39,165 nt of DNA from Zygnema cylindricum (GCA_037447655.1 JBBHKE010002908.1:1-39165); one strand, 5' to 3'; shown: positions 19,801 to 32,684, counted from the stretch's first letter. Notes: a model not told the origin generated them from the sequence alone. Translations and numbers: made by a program.

Positions 19801-21190
19801 AATATTAACAGTAGAAAAAAAGAGAGAGGGGACAAATGATCTCTTTTTTCAATTTTCCGCTACCTTTTTTCCAAATATTTAAGTTTTTGACTCCAAAATC
19901 TTTTAATTTGCGGCGACTTTGCGGCGGCTTTTCGACAATTTGCAACTTTATATTAAACTTCAGAAAAGTTTCGTAACTCACAAATCTGTAAACAAGGCCA
20001 GAAACATATTCGCTACAAAAAGGGGGTAAGTGAGGGAGAGGGGGAGGGGGAGATGGAGAGGGAAAGGGTGAGGAGGGAGAGGGAGCAGGGGCGAGAGAGG
20101 GAGGAACGGAGGGAGAGGAAGGGAGAGGCAGGGAGACGGGGAGAGAAGAAAAAAGAGAATCATTCTTCAAGAGCACATACTGATGAATGCTATTCTTGTG
20201 TGCAGGTGGATTGCTGAGCGTGACGTGACATTGGAGGAGCCTGGGAGGAAACGACAAACGCGCTGACGTCATTTTTTCCTTCTCCTTCCAAGGTGCTCTT
20301 TTAATCTTTTCTCTCTTTCTTTGGCTTTTTTCTTGTACCTCAGCTGTTCAGACAAATAGAACGTTCTTTTTTCTTTTGTTCTTTTCCATTTCATCTTTTT
20401 CATTACGACTTTTCTGAAAAAAATGTTTTTTTTTAGCCAAAGCCCTTAATTTTTCTGTGAAATTGGGTCTATGGCGCGAAGAAATCGTTTCTGTTTTGGA
20501 ATTTCTTGAAGGCATTTCAAGAAGTCGGAAAAGTTTGTTTTTGTTGTATTATTTTATGTTTATAGATCATTTTCTGTTGTTAAAACAGTTATATTTTCTA
20601 TAATCTAGTCCTGTGTGAAAATAATGGATAAGTGATAATCTGTTAAACAATGTTGCGAAAAGAAATCAGAAAAAGTCGTGTGACAAAAAAGAAAACAAGT
20701 CCCAACTGGGATCCCAATTAGGTTATTCTAGTTTTGTAATTAATCGCTTTTCGGACACAAGAAGTTTAAGGAAAATATTTAAATTTGGTTTTTTGGTTCA
20801 GTTTTTGTACGTGAACAAGGACAAAATGTTTGGATACTCGTGAAAGGATAATTCAACGAAAACTTTTTTGTTTCTTTTCTTTTCCTTTTCCCTTTTATTT
20901 TCTTTCTCTTTCTCTTTTTTTTTTTATTCTATTTCTTTTTCTTTAACAGCAAACTCTCCGGCAAAGGTGTTTCTTTTGGAGTGAAGAAACCCACTGATTT
21001 GATTCGACCGTCAGTCAACAATGGAGTTCTTAGGCATGGAAAATAAATTATTTAAGGGTTTTTTAAGGGTTTTAGTGGAGTATTTCTGGTTTTTCCTTTA
21101 GGTTATATACTTTAAAGCAGTGGCAAATTTGCGATCGTAGACATTTGCGCCAAAAAATATCGCAGCACCGAAAGAAAAAATATCCATGAG
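19801..21190. other. Low-complexity purine and pyrimidine tracts, no gene
   Basis: A GGGAGA-rich purine tract at about 20030-20155 and a pyrimidine tract at about 20870-20945. The Pro/Ser/Leu ORFs opposite the purine tract are by-products of its composition. Confidence 0.45.
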
Positions 21191-22435
21191 TCTAAAACGA
21201 TGGGAAGACTCGAGGTATTAAGAAAATGTGTGAGCGGAAAGAGAGAGGAAGATATTTAGTGTGCTGGAAGGAGAGCAATATGGGTGGAGGAGGAGGAGGA
21301 GGAGGAGAGAGAGGGGAAAGATATTTTGGCCACAAACTGAAAGAGTTAGAGAAAAAGACAGAAATGAGGAACAAGGACGAAAAATGTGACATGAACACGG
21401 GAAGAAGAGGTGAGAGTGAGAGGGAGGAAGGGAAAAGTCAACGTGGATGTAATTAGAGGGAGAGGGAGAGGGAGAGGGAGAATGTTTTTTGAAGTGTGTG
21501 GGTGTGGTTATGCACAAATGTGAACTGTGTTGAAGGCATTTTTGAAATGATGGATCCGCGAGTGAGAATGCTTTGGGGTTCGAATGGTTGTGATTTTTTT
21601 TTTTTTTTTTTTTTTGTTCGAGTCAGTTGTCGATGTTCAATTTCTGGCTTCATTTTTTGTATTTTTTTGTATTTTTTGTTATTTGTACTCTTGCGAGATT
21701 TGCGAATCGACTTTGCCTCTCGTCATTAAATTTGAACTCAGAATTTATAAATTTCTGACCGTTGGAAAGACACGCGGAGGTAGTTTTCTTTTTGTTTTAA
21801 ATAAATAAATAAAGCGGAGGAGGTTCATAAAGATCATAGATTCAATTTTTCACCCTTTAGTTTCAAGTACGCACGTGTATTTCTTCGGTAAAATGATATA
21901 AACGTTTATACGGTAGTCTTTGTCTGTTCAAACGACCTGTTGCGTTTTTGACGCGTACCGTTTAAACCCAGCACTGCTCATTCCCAGCTACAGTGAATTA
22001 TTGCGCGGTTTTACGCTAAGTGTACAGCGAACTAAGCCTTTGTCAGGATAGCTACCTATGTGCGCAGTTCCCGTCGCTGTTAAACGAGTTTTAACGAAAC
22101 AAATTTCTTCGGTCGCGCTATACATGCAAGACAGCCACGTGTCGTGCATCCCGCAAGGCATCTGACACGGCCGGACTGCTTGCGACTGATGCGAGCCTCA
22201 GGCAATCAATCCGCAGCGCTCGGCTTCTCCCGGCGGTGACGTACAGGAGACTCCGTGGCACTAAATGCCGAATGCCGAATTGTCGCGTTGCCAACTGCCA
22301 AAGGTACATGTACACCAGGGTTGTCGCGCCGGCAGTGTCGGTGATTCTTGCGGTACGAAAATCTACAAAAGTAAAAGCATCTGTCGCAAAAGTGGATCGG
22401 CATGATCGAAAACGACTGAACTAGGGCGTGTCTCT
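21191..22435. other. Purine tracts then unassigned intergenic DNA
   Basis: Contains a (GGA)n run (about 21284-21308), a GAGGGA run (about 21454-21480), a T17-18 run (about 21595-21615) and an AATA microsatellite (about 21799-21813). From 21860 to 22420 the composition becomes balanced, but no gene was recognised. At 22425 AGGGCGTGTCTCTAC resembles an orphan left end of a family B/C element without a partner. Confidence 0.4.
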
Positions 22436-22729
22436 ACTGCGATTTTGTTTTGCAATATTGTCTTTTTTTGGTGTTTTCAACCAAAAAATCGACTGTGTAC
22501 AATACCGACCCCTCTTCGATGACTGGTTAAGAGCTGTTTCCCGTCGAAACCGAGAGCCTTCGGTTCCGACGCAGAAAAGTTAAGGATATCCGCGAGCACG
22601 CTCGTTCACAGGCAAGAAATCAGAGATCGCTTCTCGGCTGCCCAGCGTGGGACACGTGGGCGTCTGCGCTGAATAGTTTACACCAATGGAAATTGACCGC
22701 GTGTAGCGCGTCAAGCACATTTATGCAGG
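22436..22729. other. Unassigned intergenic DNA
   Basis: No ORF or element end supported, apart from the possible orphan TIR just upstream. Confidence 0.35.
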
Positions 22730-22737
22730 GTTTCATT

Positions 22738-23233
22738 CATAGTTCAAAAGTAGGTGAAAGTAGGCCCATACAATATGCCTAATGTATGCAAAACATACAA
22801 TATGACCTTAAGGCCCATACTGTATTCGGACCTATTCGGACCAATTAAAACATTCGGACCAAAAAGTTTTATTTACACCGTCAGATTTGGACAATCGGAC
22901 GGTATCAGATCAAAGTAGCGATCTAAGAAGATCACAAAAGTAGGCGTTTTTATGGTAGGCCTTTGGTCGACGCCTTTATCGTAAGTTGTGATATGGGCTT
23001 TTCATGTGATCTTCTTAGATCGCTACTTTGATCAGCGACCGTCCGATCGTCCGAATCTGACGGTGTAAATAAATTTTTTTGGTCCGAATGTTTTAATTGG
23101 TCCAATTTTTGGTCCGAATGTTTTAATTGGTCCGAATAGGTTCGAATACAATATGGGTCTTAAGGTCATATTGTATGTTTTGCATACAATAGGCATATTG
23201 TATGGGCCTACTTTCACCTACTTTTGAACTATG
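22738..23233. mobile_element. Head-to-head dimer of family A hAT-like MITE with one 8-bp TSD
   Basis: Begins CATAGTTCAAAAGTAGG and ends CCTACTTTTGAACTATG. GTTTCATT flanks the whole unit (22730-22737, 23234-23241). Inside are two copies in opposite orientation. The left one (22738-22935) is cut at GATCTAAGAAGATCAC. The right one (22936-23233, minus orientation) lacks only its inner 8 terminal bases. The result is a long imperfect hairpin with arms of roughly 200 bp. Confidence 0.93.
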
Positions 23234-23241
23234 GTTTCATT

Positions 23242-24423
23242 GATTGTGCATTTCAACCTAAAAATAAAATATTAGATTTCATCATCTGCCAGGTCAGCAT
23301 CGCATTGGACTTCGGCTGCCTCGTGCGTATGCCGATACGTCACAATATCCAGAACCAGAAAATCGCAACTATTGATTATTGTCGATATTCGGTTATTGTA
23401 CGGGCACCATTTGCAGATTCCGTCGCTGACATTTTAGTACGGTACGCAGCACTATAAAATACATCATAAGACGGCACATAACGACAAAATTATGTACCAC
23501 AAATGATGTAGAATACGGAAGTGGTATGATGATCAATCGCATAATCCAAACCTACTTGACTGTGGTTCATAGCGTTTCACACGTGCGGAATACTTTTTCT
23601 ATGCAAAATCGTTCCACGATCTTTGCCAACGAACATAAAATATAAATCTGTTGTGAACAACTATTTTTGTCGTTACCTCCCATTCGGCATTTTGTCATTT
23701 TTGTATTTTAGTGCCGTCTCGGAATCAAATCTTTTCCAATCATTGGATCAGCAGTGAATCGCGTACAAACGACGCGGCCGGCGGCCAGTGTCCAGGTGAC
23801 CAAGTTCCCGGCCGTCCAGATGCGTCAGCTGACGGCCGCTCTTTAGCGGTGCCAGGTGGCCGATGCCGACAGATCAATAAGCCAACAGACAGGATATTGT
23901 CAAGTCTGCTAAAGTATGTCGTATGCGCCGGCGGCAACACGATAATCTCGTTCACTGGGATATTGCATCAAATTTATTGTCGTTAGTGCCGCTTTACAAT
24001 ATATTTAATGTCGTTTCTGCTAGTTTCTCGTGTTGAACCTGCCAGCTCAGCGACTTGTAAGCAGTACACCGCGAATAAACCTATCACTTCACACTAGAAA
24101 CGGATGGTGAATGAGATGAAGAAACGAATGTCCTTTTTTTTTGTTTGGACGTGAATTGTCCTTGACGTCATCTGACGTCAACAAAAACGTCGCGATGTGA
24201 TTCATGTTGCCGTACGATTACGCGCCAATGACTCAAAATCGTCCGTACCAAACCATCGTTTTTGACCCGTACAACGACATGTAATTTTTCCAAGATGACC
24301 GATGGAGACCCCCAAACAAAAAGGGACGCGTCAAAAAAAAAAAATACACAAAAAAACCTCACCCGAAAAGAAAAGTGGCGACAAAAACAAGCAGCCTGCA
24401 TAGTCATATTTGAACCATACTTT
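23242..24423. other. Unassigned intergenic DNA with a family D left-end fragment
   Basis: TA followed by CACCGCGAATAA (24065-24078) matches the D left terminus for about 10 bases and has no partner. TGACGTCA-like words occur near 24165-24180. No supported gene. Confidence 0.4.
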
Positions 24424-25140
<717 letters not shown>

Positions 25141-25276
25141 CTCTCTCTCTTTCTCTCTTTTTCCCCCATTTTTTTTTTCTCTCTCTCCCCTTTTTTTGCT
25201 CCTTTTTTTTCATTTCTATTTTATTTTCCTTCATATCGATTTCAATTTCAGTTTTTTTTTTCGGGGTTTTGATTTT

Positions 25277-25890
25277 ACAGTTATTAGTCTGTATAATTAG
25301 TATTAGTATATTTTTTAGTATGTATTATAAGTGTTTTGCAGTTAGTAGTTTGTATAATCAGTAGTGGTTCAGTTAGATGTCTGTATAATTAGTTTTAGTG
25401 TATAATTAGTTTTAGGGTATAATTAGGATTACTGCAGTTAGTAGTCTTTATAATCAGTATTCCGTATTATTACAGTTATTACTTTGTATAATTAGTATTA
25501 ACACAGTAATTAGTCTGTATAATTAGGGTTAGTACAGTTATAAATACTGTTTAACTTATTTAATTTATATTAACACAGTAATTAGTGTGTACAATTAGTA
25601 TTAACACAGTTATTAGTCTGTATAATTAGGGTTAGAACGGTTAGTCTGTATAATTAGTAATATTACAGTTATTAGTCCGTATAATTAGGGTTAGCACAGT
25701 TTTAGTTTATATAATTAGTGTCACTACAGCTAGAATTGTGTATAATTAGTGTGAGAACAGTTAATAGTCTATATAATTAGTGTTACTGCAGTTACTAGTA
25801 CTGTATAATTAGAATTAGGACAGTTTTTAGTAATGTATAATTAGTATTAGGACAATTATTACATAATCTTAATTTTTACAGTTATTTGTT
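25277..25890. repeat. Degenerate minisatellite of about 31 bp, roughly 18 units
   Basis: Repeated blocks CAGTTATTAGTCTGTATAAT plus TAGTATTAACA or TAGGGTTAGTA, with many substitutions and indels. The period is clearest between 25480 and 25850. No element ends flank it. Confidence 0.85.
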
Positions 25891-27429
25891 TGTATATAGA
25901 CATCTGAAGCCTTCAAAATTGATGTGGTCTGCCTTTTTTCGAAAGCAGCACAAGGGCATCAATTTTACCGCAATCTTGTCATTTTCTTCTAGACTTGCTA
26001 GATTTTGACAATGTAGTATATTTTTTGTCTTTTTGCTGTTGTTGGGCGATTTCAGCAGCGTAACTGGTCATTAGATTCTGTCAGAATTTTTACACTAAAA
26101 CGTAAATCAGTGGTTACAACATCGTTTAGGTCAGTTGCCCATGATCAGGCAAGAAGTCCTGAAAGCAAATCAGAGTTATGCACGGTGTTTCCGGGTTTTT
26201 TGACTCCATGCTGGTCTTTCTAGCGTCTTTACTCCTGCTACTTTGTGGAAATTCAAATTGGGATTTTTTTGAAGGATCTACAATCAGATGGCGCAAATAA
26301 TAAGAGGCAATTTAGGGATCTGTGTAGTTCCTGTTAGGTTCCTGGTTCTGTTTTTTGGTTAACATCCAAAGTTCGAATGTTTGAAAGGGATTATGATCAG
26401 AAGGTGTTAAAAAAAGAAGAACTTTTGCTGTTTTTTCTTATCTTCTCACTCTTGCTAGTTATTTAAAGCCTATTTTTTTATTTTTTTTTGTAAAAATTGG
26501 ACTATTTTAATTTTTTAGTAAATTTATGATCATAAAATGTCTGTAAAGAAAGTTACAAAATTTGAAATTTAACCATTTTAGAGAACAAAAAAAAAAACAA
26601 AACTTTTGTAAAAACTTTACTCCTTGGGAAAATAATTTGGGTGACATTCCCCACCCTTTTTCTCTCCCCCCCTCTCCCTCCCCCCCTCTTTTCCTCCCTT
26701 TGCTATCTCCCTCCCTCCTTTGTCGCTGTAAAAAAAGACCGCTGCATATATGGAAAGAAAAATAAAATTACGAAAAAATGAGAAAAAAAAAAAAAACAAC
26801 CTTATTTTTGTTGTCCTCATTTTGTTTGTTGATATTTTATATTTTTTCTATCTTTTTTATCTCTTTTTTTTGTTTTGAAGCCGAGATTTCACTCCATAAA
26901 AAAATTTGGGTTTTGTTTTTTAGTCCTTTTTTCTCTTGTTAGCATGTATCAAAGTTAGCGGTGGTTAGAGAAAATAAAAATGTAATTGTTTTTCCTTTTT
27001 TTTTTTGTATTTTTTGGAGGGGCTAGGAGTGGTTAATTAATGTTCTTTATAACTTTTTTGTCCTTTTCTTTCCATCAAACATGGAATTGAGTCAAAATTG
27101 AAAAAAAAAATAAAGCGAGTGGAAATCGTAAGGTGGAAAGTCTTTTTTTTTTTTGTGGGGGGCGTCTTTTTTTGTTTTTGTAAAAGATTTGCCTTTTTCA
27201 AAAAAATTGAAGGTATAAAAAAAAAACCACTAGGGTTTTTTAGGGTTTTTCTCTAAGTTACTTTTTTTTGTCCTCAAGGAGGACATTATCGAAAAGTAAA
27301 AGAAAACAAAACCAAAAAAATGATAATAATAAGAATTAGTGTTGGTAATCTTAATTAAAAATATGAACCAACATCTAATCTCTATTTGTACAAAATATTG
27401 TCAAACTTAAATAAATAGTCAAATACATA
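25891..27429. other. AT-rich intergenic DNA, no gene
   Basis: Many A-runs and T-runs (for example about 26785-26800, 26996-27008, 27140-27155) and a C/T-rich stretch at about 26650-26722. No supported ORF or element. Confidence 0.45.
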
Positions 27430-28145
27430 ATTGTTCTCACGTACAAATATCCCAAAGGTACAATAGCATCCCCGAGTAATAAACTATCGCTGAAAAAAAA
27501 CAGAAATAAAAAAATATATAAAATATCGCCAAATTAAAAAAAAAACTCCAAAAAGGTACAAATATATTTTGCTGAATATAGGAATATCGTCAAGCATAAA
27601 AATTTGCCAAAAAAATATCTCCAAGCACAAAAAAAATGTCCAAGTACAAAAGATCTCCAAGTACAAAAATATCTTTGAATATAGCAATATCGTCGAGTAT
27701 AAATTTTTTACTTAGTATATAATGTAACGCTGAGCACAAAAGTATCATCAAATTCAGAAATATCGACTCCCAATGTACGAAAAAATCTCAAGGCAAAATA
27801 AAACAATCTGTGTACAGTAATTTCGCCAAATTTAAATATTAGCAGGTATAATATTATTGAATATCGCGCTTTACAAAAATATTGAACGCATAAATACCGC
27901 CAAGTACAACAATTTTTGCAGATTCAAGTATAAAAAATATCGACGAATACAAAAACATCGTTGAATAAATCACCGAGTACAGAAAATATCTTCGAGTCAA
28001 AAATAAAGTCGAATTCAAAATTATCGCCAATTCTAACATATCGCCAAGTATACAGTTATCACCGAAAATAAAAACATCGTCGGATGCAAAAACATCGTCA
28101 AATATTGTCGAACACAAAAATACTATCAAAATAACACAAAAATGT
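27430..28145. repeat. Degenerate minisatellite of about 19-20 bp
   Basis: Consensus close to AATATCGCCAAGTACAAAA, repeated with heavy divergence over about 700 bp, perhaps 35 units. The best blocks are at 27585-27700 and 27950-28110. Minus-strand ORFs across it (for example 27854-28129) are repetitive and not supported as genes. Confidence 0.8.
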
Positions 28146-28316
28146 TGTATTGTGATATTTTACGGTACATTTAAAGTTCAAAGTGACGCAAATTGTACGG
28201 TGATAATTTCAATTTTTTGGTACGGCTGCGGATTTTATTCATTGCGGGCTAAGTTCTGGAGGAAAACGACAGAAAATAACCCTTACTTTATCACATGGGA
28301 AAGTGCCCTTAGTGGG
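28146..28316. mobile_element. Family B/C-related right-end fragment
   Basis: ACGGTACATTTAAAGTTCAA... and GGAAAACGACAGAAAATAAC with CCCTTACTTTATCACATGGG resemble the right ends of B (GGAAAACGACAGAAAAAAAC, then CCCTTACTTAAGCACACAG) and C. It ends in AAGTGCCCTTA near 28313. Confidence 0.5.
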
Positions 28317-28374
28317 ATAAATAGATTAATAATAGAAGAAAGGAGGACATGTATCACCTTTGTATTAAAATAAA

Positions 28375-29436
28375 GGGAATTGCTAATCGTAGAGACGATT
28401 TTTGCTGCGCGCAGGTAGTTGCCAGAAATTGTACATTTGAAGTACATTTTCGTACAAGCTACGTACCTTTGATTTTAGATTTGACGGTCAATCCGTCGAA
28501 CAACTTTGACTGGCGGAATATTGTAACGGCGGTTAAAAAAGTGTCGCGCTTGCGAACGTCGACCGTCATAAAAAATAAATAAATTCACACGGCCGGCGCA
28601 GGTTTACTGTAACAAAACTGTGGCAGCCACATATAAATAAAATGGCTGCGCGCAGGTACACCGCGCATCGTTATTAGTGTCAAAGTTTAAATAGCGTAAA
28701 AAAAAAAAAAAATAGTGTTATTGATTCTAATTTAGTGCCAGAAACGTGGCAGATTATGGTCCACGTCCTTAAATAGCGTTGCTAATTTAATTTCGAAAAT
28801 CATGTATACTAATTGCGGGAAAAAATCAAGATTTTAAAAACCCAAATTAGAGTTAATAACACTAATAACGATGCGCCGTGTAGTTCACACACATTTGACT
28901 TAGTCGCAAAAATGAAATTTGCTCGCGAACCGGAACGCTAAACCCGTGAAGTATGTTCTATGGAGGTGTTGATTCGTAAATAGAGTGAATTCATTTGGTC
29001 GCGCGTGACGACGCGTCATTTTAGTTTGATCGATATTTAAAAGCGGGTATGCTTTTTTATTTTGTACTAATTTTATTTCGTTTCGTGCGAGTTCATACAT
29101 GTTGTACGTCGTCCTTTAATTTGTGTCAGCGTCCAAGTCAAATGTCAGTGTGAACTACCTGAGCGCAGCCATTTTATTTATATGTGGCTGCCGCAGTTTT
29201 GTTACAGTAAACCTGCGCCGGCCGTGTGAATTGTTTTTTTTATGACGGTCGATGTTCGCAAGCGCGACACTTTTTTAACCGCCGTTACAAAATTCCGCCA
29301 GTCAAAGTTATTCGACGGATTGACCGTCTAATTGGAACTTAAAGGTACGTAGCTTGTACAAAACTGTATTTCAAATGTACAATTTCGGACAACTACCTGC
29401 GCGCAACAAAAATCGTCTCTGCGATTAGCAATTCCC
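28375..29436. mobile_element. Foldback element with arms of about 300 bp, interrupted by D3
   Basis: The left arm (28375-28658, continuing at 28883-28906) and the right arm (about 29132-29436) are inverted copies, starting GGGAATTGCTAATCG and ending CGATTAGCAATTCCC. Arms this long suggest a Mutator-like or foldback element, but no 9-bp TSD could be found, so the superfamily stays open. Spacer 28907-29131 has no transposase. Confidence 0.85.
28659..28880. mobile_element. Family D element, short copy D3, with proven TA target
   Basis: Starts CACCGCGCATCGTTATTAG and ends CTAATAACGATGCGCCGTG, flanked by TA at 28657-28658 and 28881-28882. The partner arm of the host foldback element preserves the site without insertion (CAGGTAGTTCACAC in reverse complement, about 29149-29162). 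This shows directly that the insertion duplicated TA. At 222 bp it is non-autonomous; TA targets are typical of Tc1/mariner-like (Stowaway) elements. Confidence 0.95.
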
Positions 29437-29740
29437 TTGTGTGAATTGGCGATTCGGCCGAATTCACGTTTTGTTTCAGTTCGCGCTAATTCGCTGTTCA
29501 TTTCAAGTTGTTCCTGCAGGGATTGTTACGTTTCGTTTGGTTGACCGTTTGTTTCGGTTACAGTGATGACGTCTATTTTTGTTTGGTTATGTACGGAAGT
29601 TAGTAATTTCGTGCGTAGGACCTATCACGTCCGGTTTCGGTTTAGTGCGCGCCATTCTGATTTCGTCGCCAAAGTGTCTTCGTTAGGCGCACGCGCGCCC
29701 GTGATTTTCGGCGAAGTTATGTCAGTTTTCTCTTATGGAG
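29437..29740. other. Unassigned intergenic DNA
   Basis: Between the foldback element and B3. An ORF at 29563 has no recognisable domain and runs into B3. Confidence 0.35.
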
Positions 29741-29743
29741 TTA

Positions 29744-30522
29744 GGGTGCGTCTCTATGTACTTCAAACTTAGAGATTTTTTTTTGTTTTTTAGCGCAGAT
29801 CCGGCGGACCCGGATTTCGGGTGTCCCTATGTGTACCAAACGAAATTGTCACTTAAGGGCGTGACGATTGTATACGTCGACAAAGCCCGTGACGGCTGTC
29901 AACGTCTACAATCTATGATGACGCACGTTATTTTTCGTAGCTGCTTGTGACGTCGCGCGACTTTTCGTGACATTGTAGACCTACCGCCCTCCAGCCTGTG
30001 CCGTTTCACGGTTGAAGAAGATGCGTTTTGCCTTTGCGTCTATTGTCGGCTCGACGTGAAATGGCATAGGAACCTTGAGACCCCTGCAAAAAAAAAATCC
30101 GTACCGGATGGAAACGGACAAAACAAAACAAACTGTGCTTCTCTTTGTCGTATTAGACAAAAACGGACAAAACATAGCGAATCGTGTACACTTCCACGTC
30201 GCTTGAATTCGTTTGAAGTTTTTGAACAAAACATTACACGTGCGAAATACGTGTTCCTATTTGTTTATAGAAAATCCCTAATTTTAAAACACATCGGCCC
30301 TGTATTTTAAAGATAAGGTTGAAGATGACGTTTTTTGTCGTCGAAGTGGGTCGAAAAACACAAGACGACAACTTATAGTACATTTTAAATTCGATGATGA
30401 CGCAAAATGTACTTCTCTTTTTTTCTATTTTATTGTACGGTTGAAACTTACGCGGTACGACTCTAAGTTTTACAGGAAAACGACAGAAAAAAACCCTTAC
30501 TTAAGCACACAGAGACGCACCC
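29744..30522. mobile_element. Family B PIF/Harbinger-like element, copy B3
   Basis: Same termini as B2 (GGGTGCGTCTCTATGT ... ACACAGAGACGCACCC), with TTA on both sides (29741-29743, 30523-30525). It is longer than B2 (779 bp) because of about 165 bp of extra sequence at about 30155-30318. It has more substitutions than B1 and B2 have between each other, so it is the older copy. The right TTA overlaps the TA flank of D4. Confidence 0.9.
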
Positions 30523-30525
30523 TTA

Positions 30526-31104
30526 CACCGCGAATCCTTAGCGTTATGAACCCTATATCGGCGCCCCCAAATTTTGATTCCAAAACCCGAAATAGTATTG
30601 ATAATACTAAATTTTCCTTTACGTTAATTACGGTTCTAAAGAATTAGTGTTCATAATTATAATTTATGATATTATTGAATACTGTGGCGTACGGATGTGT
30701 TAGTCCGTACAATGGTACTTTATTAAGTAAAAAAGTACGAAACATGGATTAAAATAATTGTGATCGCATGTAAAACTACGCTCAGAATAAGAGACATAAT
30801 AAGATCGTACCTATTTTAGTGTAAAGATATGTGTGGCGTAATAATTATTCGCGCGAACACCCAAATTATAATTATGAAAAAATTAGAGTCAAAGAACGCG
30901 ACAGTGTACAATTTGACAAATTTTGTATTTTTACCTATTTTACTGTGAAGATCCTGATGGCAGATCTGTTGTACAAAAATTATAATTAATGATCAATTAG
31001 TATTAAACATTTTTTTTTTTTAAATGAAAATCGTAATTAGTGTTAATAACGCTAATTATTTTTTAACACTAATAATTTATCAATGCTACTAACAATTCAC
31101 GGTG
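30526..31104. mobile_element. Family D element, copy D4
   Basis: The left end CACCGCGAATCCTTAGCG lies after TA (30524-30525). The right end CTAACAATTCACGGTG lies before TA (31105-31106). The 579-bp length and the interior block (GTGGCGTACGGATGTG, GGTACTTTATTAAG) agree with D1 and D2. It sits immediately right of B3 and uses its flanking TTA as target. Confidence 0.85.
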
Positions 31105-31424
31105 TAGTTGTCATTGGTAGTCGGTTGTGAAAGGTATGTTAGTAGACGTTTGAATCAGGTTTACAAATCAGAAGGGAAGACTTTAAATGTAAGGGAAGGC
31201 AGAATGAGAGTAAAACATTTGAAATGAGAAAGCCTCAGCTCAAGATATATTCATATTTAGTCGATATGATTTGTTGTGAGCTGTGAGCATTTTTTGTAAG
31301 CTTCCATTTTGTGAATGGTGTATAATTTGTGTGAGCACTGTTGATCGATCTTGCTTTTATCACATTCCATATAGTACACTAAGTAAATATCTTTGGAACA
31401 ACACTACACCGCTCATCGTTACTA

Positions 31425-31936
31425 CGTTGTGAATCGCTATTAGAGTTAATAACACTAATAACTAAAGTTTGACCCTCGAAACTAAAACATAATTAATAAC
31501 TCTATTTTGACCTTTACGCTAATATAGGTAATGTTTAATTAGTGTAACTCTAAATTGGATTGTTTTTAAATAGTGTAATCTACAAAAAGTGTTAGCCACT
31601 ACTAAAACTGCTCGTTAATTCGTACAAATGTACAAAAAAAGTGTAAAAAAATGGCGTCGGCATTGGAAAGTGAGTGCATCGACACGGTAAGATTTGATTC
31701 GTAGCAAAGGAGACGGGAGAAAATCACACGAACCCGTTCTCGCATGTTCAGACGTCACCAATGTGACCATACACTACATCCGCCAAACTGTGGGGAAATG
31801 TGTCCTGATTAGTGTTAAATGTATCAATTAATGCTATCGTTTTGTTGGCGTTAGGTCTTAAACCTAAAATAGAGTCAATAACACAAGTTGTTTATTTAGA
31901 GTAATTATTTCTTAACAATAGTAGAAATTCACGTTG
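31425..31936. mobile_element. Family D element, diverged copy D5
   Basis: The left end CGTTGTGAATCGCTATTAG lies after TA. A second D-like start, CACCGCTCATCGTTACTACG, lies just before it at 31407. The right end is AGTAGAAATTCACGTTG. The outer TA on the right is mutated. Nested or tandem D insertions are likely. Confidence 0.6.
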
Positions 31937-32115
31937 TCGTGTTAAAGTTATTTCCCCATTTAAAACATCATTTCTCCACGCACACTTGTCAAATTTTATA
32001 TCAGAGACCCCCAATAGGAATGCGAGAATATTGCCTTCCAATATGAACCATCCGATTAACAATCAAACAAGTGTGCACGAGGAAGAGATGTTTCAAAAAG
32101 CGAAAAAAAACACTT

Positions 32116-32279
32116 TAACACCATAACGATTAGCGGTGTAATGTAATTGACAGTAATTAAATCGTACTTGTATTAAGGTGTAGGAAAAAATAACACTAAT
32201 AATCACATTTTAGGTTTAAGGGTCGTAATTTAAGGGCGACAATTAACTATTGATAACACCAATAATGATTCACGGTTTA
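32116..32279. mobile_element. Possible further family D fragments
   Basis: CATAACGATTAGCGGTGTA (about 32121-32139) and AATAATGATTCACGGTTTA (about 32261-32279) both look like D right ends in the same orientation. No complete element can be defined. Confidence 0.4.
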
Positions 32280-32626
32280 GTTGACAAAGACCTTAATTCT
32301 TCAACAAGTAGTGCATTAAACCTGAGGTGAAAACTTTGCAAAAAATGCGATGGAAACAACATCTCAGTGCAAAGAGGGGAAAAGGAAAATGATGGACTAT
32401 TACGGTTAGACATAACCTCTTTAAATTTTAGACAGTCGCTTTAAGGTTGTCTAACACCCAAGTTGTCTTATGACTAGTGTTGGGTATCGCGTAGTTTCAT
32501 ATCGCGATAATTTCGATATTCGATATATCGAATATCGATCGAGCAGATTCCTCGATATATCGTACCGGGACCAACATAAATTATCGCGATATATATCGCA
32601 AAAATTGCATATCCGTACAGTCAGAG

Positions 32627-32680
32627 TACGGAAAACCGTACGAAAAAGAGTACGGAGAATCGTACGAAAAATCGTACGGA
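32627..32680. repeat. 12-bp tandem repeat (TACGAAAAATCG type), about 4.5 units
   Basis: Units TACGGAAAACCG, TACGAAAAAGAG, TACGGAGAATCG and TACGAAAAATCG, then a partial unit. Inside family H MITE 32475-32913. Confidence 0.88.
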
Positions 32681-32684
32681 TATT

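Noticed and set aside
19445-20272. Minus-strand Ser/Pro/Leu-rich ORFs (102 and 155 codons)
   Set aside because: Composition by-product of GGGAGA tracts, with no domain and no supporting signals.
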